The notes under the pieces were generated by a model. It saw nothing but the letters and a program-made list of their open reading frames with translations, did not search any database and was not told the origin of the DNA. The translations under genes and the position numbers were made by a program. This document shows, one piece after another, positions 1-8,200 of a stretch of 54,857 bases of DNA. Positions within the stretch are counted from its first letter, which is position 1. Every line of letters starts with the position of its first letter. Source of the DNA: Chloroflexi bacterium OLB13 (GTDB lineage: Bacteria > Chloroflexota > Anaerolineae > Aggregatilineales > Phototrophicaceae); assembly GCA_001567485.1 (NCBI GenBank), contig JZRA01000051.1, forward strand, positions 1 to 54,857, written 5' to 3'.

Positions 1-7
1 GCTGCCC

Positions 8-42
8 CTGACTACTGACGTCTGAAACCTGACCACTGCCCC
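8..42. repeat. Heptamer tandem array (CTGACNN), copy 1
   Basis: Five consecutive 7-base units begin with CTG (CTGACTA, CTGACGT, CTGAAAC, CTGACCA, CTGCCCC). The same unit recurs at 186-248, 50536-50564 and, on the other strand, at 27653-27690 and 50403-50440. It lies outside any convincing gene and I see no coding role. Confidence 0.7.
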
Positions 43-46
43 CTTG

Positions 47-150
47 GTGTCCTCTGTGGTTCAATCGGTGTGCCCTTCACTCAGCACTCATCACTCGGAG
101 AAGCCCTCACCCCCCGGCCCCTCTCCCTCAGGGAGAGGGGAGAAGGACGT
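47..150. repeat. Dispersed intergenic repeat A, copy 1
   Basis: Bases 47-112 match 37435-37500 in the same orientation with only a few substitutions (shared core CCTCTGTGGTTCAATCGGT). In both copies the match is followed by a CCCTCTCC...GGAGAGG-type stem (here about 113-142). This is a multi-copy intergenic element with a hairpin end, likely non-coding. No transposase is present. Confidence 0.7.
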
Positions 151-185
151 GCGTGTGTGACGGCGGGCCGAATGCGGTACACTCA

Positions 186-248
186 CTGACCACTGACCAC
201 TGATCCCTGACCCCTGACCCCTGACCCCTAACAACTGACAACTGCCCC
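186..248. repeat. Heptamer tandem array (CTGACNN), copy 2
   Basis: Nine 7-base units run without a break: CTGACCA twice, CTGATCC, CTGACCC three times, CTAACAA, CTGACAA, CTGCCCC. Together with the array at 8-42 it flanks repeat A. It ends just upstream of the small gene at 277. Confidence 0.8.
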
Positions 249-276
249 CCTTTATCAATCACCACGAGGATCGAAC

Positions 277-501
277 ATGCTGCGATGGCTGTGGACGTTC
301 ATTACAGGAGAGCATCGGAACGAACCGAAAGAGTCGCCGCTGATGGCGAGTTACCGGCGGAAGCGGATTCTCACCGAGCTTGCGCATGAAGACCGCGCCG
401 ACAGCGAGGATGACAATGACGACGGCTCCGGGCTGACAGACGAGGAGAAAGCCGGGTTGGTCGATTGGCACTTGTACGGTGACGGTGAGTCAGAATGGTG
501 A
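277..501 (+). CDS. Small acidic hypothetical protein (74 aa)
   Basis: I do not recognise this protein. It starts MLRWLWTFITGEH, has a basic stretch around residues 26-31 (YRRKR), then a very acidic middle (DSEDDNDDG, residues 42-50) and ends near DGESEW. A GAGGA ribosome binding site at 266-270, six bases before the ATG, supports translation. It sits alone on the plus strand, facing the 3' end of the minus-strand glycan operon, with repeat arrays upstream. No domain is visible and the function is unknown. Confidence 0.45.
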   Translation: MLRWLWTFITGEHRNEPKESPLMASYRRKRILTELAHEDRADSEDDNDDGSGLTDEEKAGLVDWHLYGDGESEW

Positions 502-548
502 CTGCGGCGAACTTTCGCCCAACCCTGCGCTGATGGCCGGCGGCTGTC

Positions 549-1622
549 CTATGTCCCTGTGGGACGCCGCTGTTTCGAGCGAATGAACTCGCCGGCCAGC
601 CGCACAAACAGCCCCGGCGCATGCCGCATCAGCCACGCCCGCAGCGCCAATCGCTCGCGGCCACCGGAGTACGCGCGCGCATACGCCAGCATCCGCCGGA
701 GCACCCGGTCGGCCTCGCGGTCGATGTGCGCGCGCTCCTCGGCTTGGAGCAGGAACACTGCAAAGCAGCGCCTGCGAATGGCCCAATACGTCCGCAGCGC
801 GGCGACCAGATCGGCGCCGGGGATGACCTCTTGAGGTGCGCCTTTAGGCTGCTGCGGCACCACCATCTGGAACAGCACGCGTGTGTCGGCCTCCGATAAC
901 GGCGCGTCCATCAACGCGCACAGCTCGCGGTGCATGATGCGGTAGTGCGTATCGAGCTGCTGCTGGCGTCGGGTCGTTGAGATCCCCGCCGGATTGACCC
1001 GGTAATGCAGGTGAATCTGCTGCAAGCGCGCGACCTGTCCCCGATGGCTCAGCCGCGCCCACAGATCGTAGTCCTCTGCCGTGAAGTAAGCGGCGTCGTA
1101 CTGCATATCCGCTAACGCGCTGCGCCGGATCATCGCCGTGGGGTGCTGCACCGAGGTCATCCAGAGCAGCGACCAGCGCATATAGCCCGGCGTCCCCGGC
1201 TCAGGCGGCGGCGGCATCTCACCTCCGTGATAGACGAACTGCCCGTCGTCGTCGATGTGCGTGTACTTCGTGCCGAGCAGCACCACCGCCGGGTTCGCGT
1301 CCATATAGGCGACCTGAGCCGTCAATCGTTCCGGCAGGCAGATGTCGTCGCCGTCCATCCGGGCGATATACTCGCCGCGAGCGCGCGCAATCCCCCGGTT
1401 CAAAGACGCGACGATGCCAAGATTCTGCGGGTTCCGCGCCAGCACGATCCGCGGGTCGTCATACGCCGCCAGAATTCCGGCCGTGCCATCTGTGGAGCAG
1501 TCGTCGATGATGAGGAACTCGAAGTCAGAGAACGTCTGGCTCAGAACACTGTCAACGGCGGCCCGCAGATGTTTCTCGACGTTGAAGACCGGCATCAGCA
1601 CGGTCACGCGCGGCTGGCTCAT
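549..1622 (-). CDS. Family 2 glycosyltransferase
   Basis: This predicted cytoplasmic GT-A enzyme transfers a sugar from a nucleotide-sugar donor to a growing glycan. The N-terminus reads VTVLMPVFNVEKHL, typical of GT2. The nucleotide/metal-binding part includes DDCSTDG near residues 40-46 and MDGDD at 89-93 (DxD-type). AEDYDLW near residue 190 fits the usual ED-x-D/DLW catalytic region. I chose the ATG at 1622 because it overlaps the stop of the upstream sulfotransferase gene by four bases (ATGA), the normal coupling in this operon; a longer in-frame start at 1646 is less likely. It is the most downstream gene of the cluster that I can assign. Donor and acceptor are unknown. Confidence 0.88.
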   Translation of the reverse strand: MSQPRVTVLMPVFNVEKHLRAAVDSVLSQTFSDFEFLIIDDCSTDGTAGILAAYDDPRIVLARNPQNLGIVASLNRGIARARGEYIARMDGDDICLPERLTAQVAYMDANPAVVLLGTKYTHIDDDGQFVYHGGEMPPPPEPGTPGYMRWSLLWMTSVQHPTAMIRRSALADMQYDAAYFTAEDYDLWARLSHRGQVARLQQIHLHYRVNPAGISTTRRQQQLDTHYRIMHRELCALMDAPLSEADTRVLFQMVVPQQPKGAPQEVIPGADLVAALRTYWAIRRRCFAVFLLQAEERAHIDREADRVLRRMLAYARAYSGGRERLALRAWLMRHAPGLFVRLAGEFIRSKQRRPTGT

Positions 1623-2410
1623 CCCGTATACCCCGCTAGCGCGCACAACTGCCGGTACATCCGGTCGATGGGCCGGGGAACCGGGCGCGCATGCGCTTTT
1701 GTCCGTGCGAGCTGTGCGTCCGGAAACGTCCGATTGACCGCCGCGCCGGTCAGCGCCTCAATTTTGTCCAGTCCATCTTGGGTCAAGACTTGGTTGTAGT
1801 GCAGAAACAGCCACTCACCGCGATGCCGGTGCTTGTACAGGATATGCGCATACATACAGGCCCACACGTCAAGCGCCTGCCGGTACGACAAACGAATCCC
1901 CTTCAGATAGTCCTCCTGCTCGACCTCCTTCAGGATGCTGGCCGCGGTGATCGCCGGTTCGCGGAACACGCAGATGAACACCGCATGGTGCAGATGCGGG
2001 CGCCAACCGGACAGCGTGTAGCACAGCCGTGGGTCTTTGATGCAGAAGGGTTGGTGATCGGTGATCTGGGCGATCCGCGCCGCTTTTGCGGGGGTTACGG
2101 TGGGGTCACGATAGCGCGGCAGAATCGCCAGCCAGTGCACCTTGCCCCACGCGGGCGCATCGGCGAAGTTCGGCTGCGGCGCGAGGATGCCCAGCCCGCG
2201 CGAGATGCGCTCTCGCAAGGTAGGCCGGAGCATCGTGCGAACCAAGTCCTCGTTGAGCGCCTCAACCTCACGCGACTCGAAAAATCCTTTCGGGTTCGCC
2301 CCGGTTGCAGGCATCATGGTATCGCCCATGTAGTAGCCGGCGTCCGCCAGCGTGCCTGCTACCATACTCGTGCCGCTGCGTCCTGCGCCCAGAACGAAGC
2401 AGTTATGCAT
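1619..2410 (-). CDS. Sulfotransferase family protein (sulfotransferase 1 of 6)
   Basis: Likely PAPS-dependent sulfotransferase. The 5'-phosphosulfate loop is LGAGRSGTS at residues 7-15. A second conserved site, CIKDPRLC (123-130), and the strand-helix VFREP (148-152) match the 3'-phosphate-binding region of this superfamily. The N-terminal fold with NPKGFFES near residue 39 is common in bacterial 'sulfotransferase family' proteins of polysaccharide clusters. It is 263 aa with no membrane segment. It overlaps the GT2 gene by ATGA and follows sulfotransferase 2 by four bases, so it is part of the same transcript. The acceptor sugar cannot be told from sequence. Confidence 0.85.
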   Translation of the reverse strand: MHNCFVLGAGRSGTSMVAGTLADAGYYMGDTMMPATGANPKGFFESREVEALNEDLVRTMLRPTLRERISRGLGILAPQPNFADAPAWGKVHWLAILPRYRDPTVTPAKAARIAQITDHQPFCIKDPRLCYTLSGWRPHLHHAVFICVFREPAITAASILKEVEQEDYLKGIRLSYRQALDVWACMYAHILYKHRHRGEWLFLHYNQVLTQDGLDKIEALTGAAVNRTFPDAQLARTKAHARPVPRPIDRMYRQLCALAGYTG

Positions 2411-2414
2411 AATC

Positions 2415-3257
2415 TCAACGCCGACCCGTTAAACTCACCCAGCGTCCATAGAGGGCGTTCAAACGCGGGAAGATCGCCACTTCCCGCCGGAACCCGCGCT
2501 CCTGCTCACGCACCCGTTCCTCAAAGAGCGACACCGCGAAAGCATACAGCTGCACGTCCAGATTGTTGTGCTGCTCGGCGATCTTGATCGACTCGGCGGT
2601 GTGTTGGGCTTTAGCGCGCACGTTCGTTCCGACGTTCTTGCGCACGTAGAGCGGAGTCTTCCAGCCGTAGAACCGCCGGAACATGATCAGCGATTCGTCA
2701 TAGCGCTCCAGCAGCCCGAAGGTGTCGATCCGGTCGCGCAGCGTCTGCTTGGCGATCTCCAGATGCTCTGGCGTGCACTCGCCTGAATCGTCGATGCCCG
2801 CCAACAGCCGGGTTTGTAGGTTACTTCTCAGATGAACGATACCATCGTTCAGGTCGAGCTTCTCTGTGATGAACTTCTCGTGCAGCTGGTGAGTCTGCTT
2901 CCTCAGCACCTTGTAGTAGCTTGAGAACAGCCATTGAACCGGGTCGCGCAGCATGGTGAAGTACGACGTCGGCCGATCCGTCGACGTGTGCACACCGTAC
3001 GGCACGTGTCCGCCCACCAGTGCAATCGTGGAGCTGTTTTGCTCGATTAAACCGCGGAGAGTCGCGTCGTTGTTGGCGATGGAGCCTTCCATGATCCGGC
3101 GCGCGCGTTTGTAGCCGTACTGCCGGTACAGAATCGACCATAGGGTCGTCCCGCCGGTCTTGGGGACGTGAAGGAAAAGCACCAGCAAGTTCTTGTCTGA
3201 TCGCGCCAAGCGACAGGTCTCCACTTCATTCTCGAAAAGGCATGCCGGCATAAACAA
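2415..3257 (-). CDS. Sulfotransferase 2 (heparan-sulfate 2-O/carbohydrate type)
   Basis: The phosphosulfate-binding loop HVPKTGGTT lies at residues 30-38. The 3'-phosphate site LRDPVQWLFSSYY is at 103-115. This is the pair typical of the Sulfotransfer_2 family, which sulfates carbohydrates. The protein is 280 aa without a signal peptide or transmembrane helix, so it should act in the cytoplasm before export. The start is uncertain: there are about 20 extra residues before the strand that leads into the P-loop. It sits between a family-4-type glycosyltransferase and sulfotransferase 1. It differs clearly from the two tandem relatives at 4623-6452. Confidence 0.87.
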   Translation of the reverse strand: MFMPACLFENEVETCRLARSDKNLLVLFLHVPKTGGTTLWSILYRQYGYKRARRIMEGSIANNDATLRGLIEQNSSTIALVGGHVPYGVHTSTDRPTSYFTMLRDPVQWLFSSYYKVLRKQTHQLHEKFITEKLDLNDGIVHLRSNLQTRLLAGIDDSGECTPEHLEIAKQTLRDRIDTFGLLERYDESLIMFRRFYGWKTPLYVRKNVGTNVRAKAQHTAESIKIAEQHNNLDVQLYAFAVSLFEERVREQERGFRREVAIFPRLNALYGRWVSLTGRR

Positions 3258-3328
3258 ACTGCACTACCCGCATGACAATCACCCCCTCCACAGGGAAGGC
3301 GGCCTTGCCCCGGCCATTGTAGTGCAGT
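3258..3328. other. Ten-base inverted repeat between two operon genes
   Basis: ACTGCACTAC at 3258-3267 is perfectly complemented by GTAGTGCAGT at 3319-3328. The arms would pair across a 51-base loop in the only sizeable gap between these two operon genes. It may form an RNA stem that modulates expression of the sulfotransferase at 2415-3257. No function is proven and no U-tract follows. Confidence 0.4.
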
Positions 3329-3330
3329 GT

Positions 3331-4572
3331 TTAGGACACTCTTCCGAACCGATCACCAATGATTTCAGTATACAACCCCACATAACGCGCTGCAATCTGC
3401 ATACTGTCGTAGCGCGATACCGCTTCGGCGCGTGCATGTTCTCCCAGCGCCGCCCTGTTCGCCAGCGACCAACTGATCCCGTGGGCCAAGTCCTCGGCGT
3501 CGAGGGGCCGCGCCAGATAGCCCGACTGCTGATGGTCGATCAAGTCCGGCATCCCGCCGATGTGGAATCCGACCGACGGCGTCCCGCAGGTCAAGGCCTC
3601 CATTACCGTGTTCGGCAGGTTGTCCTGCACCGACGGCGCAACGAAGACGTCAGCGGCCGAATACAGCAGCGCGAGGAGTCGATCGTTGTCGATCGTCCCG
3701 ACGTGATGCGCCTTGAGGTTCGTCTCCAGCGCCGGTTGGGACACGCCGAAGAGAACAAGCTCCACGTCGTCTCTTTCCGGCAGAATCGCCAGCGCCTTTG
3801 ACAGATACGCGAACCCCTTGCGCTCGTCGTCGATGTGCTGCGCCCCGAACAGGATCAGCGTCTTGTCCTGTGGCAAGCGCAGGACATCGCGCGCGAACGC
3901 GGCGTTGAACGGCCGGAACACCTGCGTGTCAATCGCGTTGGGGATGACCTCGGTACGGTAGCCGCCCAGAATCGGACTTTCCTTCACGATATCCGCCAGC
4001 CAGCGGCTTGGCGTGACAATCGTCAGGTTGAGATCACGCCACGAGCGCCGCTTGCGTTCCCATGTCGACGCGCTGATGTCCCGTGGCTGTGTCGATCGAA
4101 GCTGCGGGCAGGATCCGCAGCCCGTCCGGTACAACACGCAGCTTCCGGCGTAATGGCATCCCCCGGTGACCGCCCACATATCATGAAGCGTCCAGACGAT
4201 CGGGGCACGGATTCTCGCCAGCGCCTCCACCGACAGCATCCCGCCGCCCAGCCAGTGAAGATTGACCACGTCGGGCCGGGCGCGCTCAAGATACCCCAAT
4301 ACCGGCGTGGAGACCCGACCGGTAGACCAGTCGCCGCCACGATATTCGGGATAGGCGCGCTTCGACGGGCGGTCGAGATGAATGACGCGGCGTCGGATCA
4401 GCCGTTGAAGCCGGTTCAGCGGGACGCTGTCGACGTTCGGGTCTCTGGTCGAACGCCGCAGCACGAGCATCCGCGCATCCGTCCCCACTATCCGCTGAGC
4501 AGCATACAGCCGGTTGGCGGAACGGGCGGCGCCGCCGCGGCTCTCGTCGGTATTGATGTGCAAGGCTTTCAC
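3331..4572 (-). CDS. Glycosyltransferase, GT-B fold (family 1/4 type)
   Basis: The predicted retaining GT-B enzyme is 413 aa. The N-terminal glycine loop is DESRGGAARSANRL (residues 9-22). The middle holds NLHWLGGG and WTLHDMW, followed by a Cys-rich segment (CHYAGSC, GCGSC) seen in WcaC/colanic-acid-type glycosyltransferases. The C-terminal Rossmann domain includes ILFGAQHIDDERKG and the nucleotide-sugar motif VMEALTCGTPSVGF...GGMPDLI with an E-x7-type pattern. It is cytoplasmic or peripheral, building the glycan exported by the ABC system upstream. There is a 50-base gap to the next upstream gene. The substrate is unknown. Confidence 0.88.
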   Translation of the reverse strand: MKALHINTDESRGGAARSANRLYAAQRIVGTDARMLVLRRSTRDPNVDSVPLNRLQRLIRRRVIHLDRPSKRAYPEYRGGDWSTGRVSTPVLGYLERARPDVVNLHWLGGGMLSVEALARIRAPIVWTLHDMWAVTGGCHYAGSCVLYRTGCGSCPQLRSTQPRDISASTWERKRRSWRDLNLTIVTPSRWLADIVKESPILGGYRTEVIPNAIDTQVFRPFNAAFARDVLRLPQDKTLILFGAQHIDDERKGFAYLSKALAILPERDDVELVLFGVSQPALETNLKAHHVGTIDNDRLLALLYSAADVFVAPSVQDNLPNTVMEALTCGTPSVGFHIGGMPDLIDHQQSGYLARPLDAEDLAHGISWSLANRAALGEHARAEAVSRYDSMQIAARYVGLYTEIIGDRFGRVS

Positions 4573-4622
4573 AACGTTGAGTCTCCAGCGCCCATCTTGA
4601 GAATCACAGTGGGACGCGCCGG

Positions 4623-5522
4623 TTACGCATTCTCATCCAGCGCTTCTTGCCCGAACTCCGGGAACATCTCGAACATAACACGCTCGCGGCGCCGGACAAG
4701 GGCCTTCAGCTCCGGCGTGTAGTACTTTTCCCACGCTTGATCTTCGCGGCGGCCGCCTTTACGCGGCAGCACCTTGTTGTGTTCGAGGATGAAGGCGATC
4801 TCCTCGTGAGGGAAATCGAGCTTGCGCAAGAACTGATACAGCCCGTGATTCAGGTCATGCGTGAACGTGTAGTGCAGATTGGGGGCCACGTCCTCACGAT
4901 AGCGGCGCTCTGCGAGATAGTCCGCGTCGATGTCCAGCAGGCGCAGCGGGTCTTGAAACAGCGTCCGGAGGACTTCGCGCGTTTGATAGCCGATCTGATC
5001 TTCGGGGGACAGCTTGGGCAGCATCAGCTCGTCAGCCAGCAGCCTCATCAGCTCGACGTACTCGGCAAACGTGAGGTTCGGGAAATGCGGGTAGTGAGAA
5101 GCGATGACGCTCTCGCGATATTTCGACCCGCGCGCCTGCTGCCAGTTCTTGTATTCAAACTGCGAAACGATCCGGTCATACGGATTGCGGATAGTCGTCA
5201 GAATGGGCTTATGCCGGTGTTCTGGCGGGATTTGATAGACCCAGCCGTGCTTGTTGGGGGTCTGGTGTTTTGCGTGTTTGATCGTGCGGCCGTGCGCCGG
5301 CTGATCGGAGATGTAGATCGGGTAGTGCTGCAGCAGGAAGATCGCTGGCTGCCGGCTGAACACGCGCTGGACACGCTGCCTCCATGGAAGCGGCTGATCT
5401 TCGATCACTTCGACCACGTGACAGCCGCGCGCTTCGTAGAGCTTGCGCACCATCGATTCGACGAACGTGCCTCCCGTCTTTGAGACGTGGACATGGACAA
5501 AGTGATCTGTAATCAGCATCAT
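4623..5522 (-). CDS. Sulfotransferase 3 (tandem paralogue)
   Basis: The 5'-phosphosulfate loop HVSKTGGTF is at residues 12-20, almost at the N-terminus. A phosphate-binding segment reads TIRNPYDRIVSQFEY around residues 110-124. The C-terminal half has HYTFTHDLN and EEIAFILEHNKVLP. These same blocks recur in the next gene (5622-6452) with the same spacing, so the two are paralogues from tandem duplication. The protein is 299 aa and has no transmembrane segment. The Pro usually seen in the PKTGGT loop is Ser here. It probably sulfates a different position or residue of the same glycan than its twin; that is inference. Confidence 0.86.
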   Translation of the reverse strand: MMLITDHFVHVHVSKTGGTFVESMVRKLYEARGCHVVEVIEDQPLPWRQRVQRVFSRQPAIFLLQHYPIYISDQPAHGRTIKHAKHQTPNKHGWVYQIPPEHRHKPILTTIRNPYDRIVSQFEYKNWQQARGSKYRESVIASHYPHFPNLTFAEYVELMRLLADELMLPKLSPEDQIGYQTREVLRTLFQDPLRLLDIDADYLAERRYREDVAPNLHYTFTHDLNHGLYQFLRKLDFPHEEIAFILEHNKVLPRKGGRREDQAWEKYYTPELKALVRRRERVMFEMFPEFGQEALDENA

Positions 5523-5621
5523 CGGGCCTTATGCTTCGGGACAGGTTGCGCCCCGCCATGGGCAGAAGTTGTGCCGCGCATCACACGACGATACCTTCGC
5601 GCGTCCACATATTCGCCTGCC

Positions 5622-6452
5622 TCAGCAGTCAAAGACGGGGAACATCTCAAAGAGCATTCGTTCATAGTGCCGCACCGCTGCCTTGAGTGCTGGCGTGTAG
5701 TATTTCTCCCACGTCTGATCTTCACTCCGGCCCTGCCCGTTCGGAAGCACCTTCTGATGCTGCAAGATGAACGCGATCTCCTCGTGAGGATAGTCCATAG
5801 TCAGCAGAAAGTCATAGAGCTGCTGATTGAGGTCGTGCGTGAACGTGTAGTGCAAATTCGGGTGGACGTCCGTTTGGTAGCGGCGGGCGGCCAGATAGTC
5901 GGCGTCGATTTCGGAAAGCGCCGCCGGATTGGGATAGAAGTACTTCACGAACTGGATCGTATGCCGGCCGAGCCGATCCTGTGGGTCGAAACGCTGCCTC
6001 AGCTCGTCAGCCGAAAACGTATTGGAGACCTCGACAAACTCCGCGAACGAGATGTCCGGATACTGCGGATACTTCGTCTTGAGGTCTCCGACGTTACGGA
6101 AAAACGTCTCTGGATGCTGCTGCCACCACTTGAACTCGTACTGAGAGACGTACCGATCGTACGGATTACGAAGGGTGGTAAGGACGGGTTTATCGCGGTG
6201 TTCGGGCGGAATCTGGCTCACGCGGCCATGCTGGTTCCACTCGTTCGGCCCGGCGAGATTGATGAGTTCGAGGAACACCGGGCGGCGTTTCTTGAACAGG
6301 TCACGCAGCGAACGGCGGCGCGGCGGCTGATCGGCACGACGGTGCTCGATGAGGTCTCCGCGCTTTTCGTGGATCTTGCGCAGCACCGTCTCGACGAACG
6401 TTCCGCCCGTCTTGGGCATGTGAATATAGACAAACCGGTCGGTGATAATCAT
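5622..6452 (-). CDS. Sulfotransferase 4 (tandem paralogue)
   Basis: The loop HMPKTGGTF (residues 11-19) and TLRNPYDRYVSQYEF (about 93-107) give the PAPS-binding pair. The later blocks NLHYTFTHDLNQQLYDF and EEIAFILQHQKVLP align with the neighbour at 4623-5522. It is 276 aa and cytoplasmic by prediction. It follows the glycosyltransferase at 6459-7361 by only six bases, so it is co-transcribed. A 99-base gap separates it from its paralogue. The gap holds no gene I can support. Confidence 0.87.
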   Translation of the reverse strand: MIITDRFVYIHMPKTGGTFVETVLRKIHEKRGDLIEHRRADQPPRRRSLRDLFKKRRPVFLELINLAGPNEWNQHGRVSQIPPEHRDKPVLTTLRNPYDRYVSQYEFKWWQQHPETFFRNVGDLKTKYPQYPDISFAEFVEVSNTFSADELRQRFDPQDRLGRHTIQFVKYFYPNPAALSEIDADYLAARRYQTDVHPNLHYTFTHDLNQQLYDFLLTMDYPHEEIAFILQHQKVLPNGQGRSEDQTWEKYYTPALKAAVRHYERMLFEMFPVFDC

Positions 6453-6458
6453 TCGCGG

Positions 6459-7361
6459 CTATGCCCTACCTAGCAAAACTTTCATGGCGCGCCGAACCCG
6501 TCTGTAGACTCCTTCGACGGGCTTGGCGCTCAACGGTTGACTCGGATCCGGCTTACTGTTGGCCTTGTTGATCTCGCGCTCGCGCTGCGCCAACAGATCC
6601 AGCAGATCGCCCGGCATCGGCTCGCTGCGCGCCGCGTCCAACCCCTCGAAAGCGGTCGACAGCAGGTTGACCGCCCGATAGCGAATCACGACCTCTTGAC
6701 GCCGGTACGCATCATCGGCGGCCTTCGTGAAGGGATGCCACGGGTGATAGAGCTTGATCTGCGGATGCCACATGATCGGCAGGCCGTAGTTCTTAAAGCG
6801 CGTGTTGACGTCCTGACCGTTGGCGTGAAACCCGGTTCCAAACACCGGATGCTGCTCGTATCCGTTAATGGCGACCAGCCAGCGCTTCCGGACAGTCAGG
6901 CATGCGCCGAAGTTCGACGGGCTGGTCATCACGCATACATCGCGCAGATGCTCCAGAGTCACCGGGATCTGGCGCTGAGCCTCAGGCTCTTCGTAGCGGA
7001 ACAGGTACATCACGAGCCGTTCGTCGGTCTGGTGCATCTCCCAGACGGTTTGCAGCATGTCCGGCTCAACGACGAGGTCGGCATCCGGGATGAGGATCAG
7101 TTCGCCCCGGCTTGCCGCGATCCCGGCGTTGAAGCAGTAGGACGAGTGATACTCCCCGGTGCGATTCAGCGTGATCACACGCGCGTTCGGGAACTTGGCG
7201 ATCTCCGCGGCGAGCGCCGGGTTCACCGTGTCATAGTATTCGACCCAGATCAGTTCGTAGTCCGACGGCGGGATCGTCTGGCTGCAGAAGAAGCGGATGG
7301 CGTGATAGCTCTCGCGAAAACTGCCATCGACCATCACGATGCTCAATCGCGGGTTCGTCAT
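6459..7361 (-). CDS. Family 2 glycosyltransferase with galactosyltransferase-like C-terminus
   Basis: The GT-A fold protein is 300 aa and begins PRLSIVMVDGSFRES. The metal-binding DAD is at residues 93-95 within LIPDADLVVEP. The acceptor-side motif GYEQHPVFGTGFHANGQD near residues 167-184 resembles the galactosyltransferase C-terminal (Glyco_transf_7C) region. The C-terminal 45 residues are basic and variable. It lies between FkbM (12-base gap) and sulfotransferase 4 (6-base gap). It likely adds a hexose to the chain; sugar and linkage cannot be read from sequence. Confidence 0.86.
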   Translation of the reverse strand: MTNPRLSIVMVDGSFRESYHAIRFFCSQTIPPSDYELIWVEYYDTVNPALAAEIAKFPNARVITLNRTGEYHSSYCFNAGIAASRGELILIPDADLVVEPDMLQTVWEMHQTDERLVMYLFRYEEPEAQRQIPVTLEHLRDVCVMTSPSNFGACLTVRKRWLVAINGYEQHPVFGTGFHANGQDVNTRFKNYGLPIMWHPQIKLYHPWHPFTKAADDAYRRQEVVIRYRAVNLLSTAFEGLDAARSEPMPGDLLDLLAQREREINKANSKPDPSQPLSAKPVEGVYRRVRRAMKVLLGRA

Positions 7362-7373
7362 CGTGGACAGCCC

Positions 7374-8195
7374 TCACTTCCCGAACAAGCGATGGATGAG
7401 GCGTCTCAGCCGGGATTTGCGTACCGGCTTGACCTCGGCCGGGACGTTCACTTGGTAGCCGGTGACGTGCTGCTGCGGCGTAAGCTCGGCGCCGAACGGG
7501 TGCGGCGTCGGTTCGATCCAGCACTTGACGGAGATCGACTGCATCCGTTCTACATCCCGTGGATCGCGCACATACAGCGAGTTGACCGCCAGACGCCGCG
7601 CCAGCGAATAGCCGAAGCCCGACAGATACCCGGACATCGCCTCCCACGCCGCGGGGGTGTTCGTCTCGATCAGCAGCACACGCGGGCGCCACGCGTTCAA
7701 GTCGAGGCCGCGCAGCACGTCCAATTCCGTGCCTTCGACGTCGACCGAGAGGAAGTCGATCGGGATCGGTTTGCCGCCCGGCACGTTCTCGCTGAGGATG
7801 CGGTCAAGGGTCATCGCGGGCACGTCGACGGTGTCGAACCCGTCGAACGTCAGGCCGCGTTTTTCGTAGCGCCGGTTGACATCGTCCTCGCGCTCGCCTT
7901 GCAGCCCGGAGAGATACCCGAGTTTCTCCATGTACAGCGTCGCGTGCTGCGTAGTGGGATCCGGCACGCATGCCGCGTTCACACAAATCGCCGTGCGGAG
8001 TTCGCGCAGTATCTTGAAGGACACCGGATGCGGCTCAACGCAGATGCCGTGCCAGCCCATCTGCTCGAACGCGTATGTATTGCTCACATAGCGCCCGTCG
8101 AACGCACCGACGTCCACGTAAAAGCCGTTCGCGCGCTCTCCAAAGAACGTCCAGAGCAGACAGTCCTCACCGTGTTGACTGTAATAGCGCGGCAT
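7374..8195 (-). CDS. FkbM family SAM-dependent methyltransferase
   Basis: The protein methylates a hydroxyl, probably of a sugar in this cluster, using S-adenosylmethionine. It opens MPRYYSQHGEDCLLW, the standard FkbM start, with the SAM-binding motif FYVDVGAFDG at 25-34, WHGICVEPHP near 48-57 and DFLSVDVEGTELDVL further on. I chose the ATG at 8195 because the family usually starts close to the SQxGED motif. An in-frame start at 8312 would overlap the upstream gene by more than 100 bases. The gap to that gene is five bases. FkbM enzymes in polysaccharide loci often decorate or cap the chain. Confidence 0.88.
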   Translation of the reverse strand: MPRYYSQHGEDCLLWTFFGERANGFYVDVGAFDGRYVSNTYAFEQMGWHGICVEPHPVSFKILRELRTAICVNAACVPDPTTQHATLYMEKLGYLSGLQGEREDDVNRRYEKRGLTFDGFDTVDVPAMTLDRILSENVPGGKPIPIDFLSVDVEGTELDVLRGLDLNAWRPRVLLIETNTPAAWEAMSGYLSGFGYSLARRLAVNSLYVRDPRDVERMQSISVKCWIEPTPHPFGAELTPQQHVTGYQVNVPAEVKPVRKSRLRRLIHRLFGK

Positions 8196-8200
8196 CAGAA

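Noticed and set aside
186..248. Possible CRISPR array
   Set aside because: The period is 7 bases with no spacers. It is a simple degenerate tandem repeat, and no cas genes are present.
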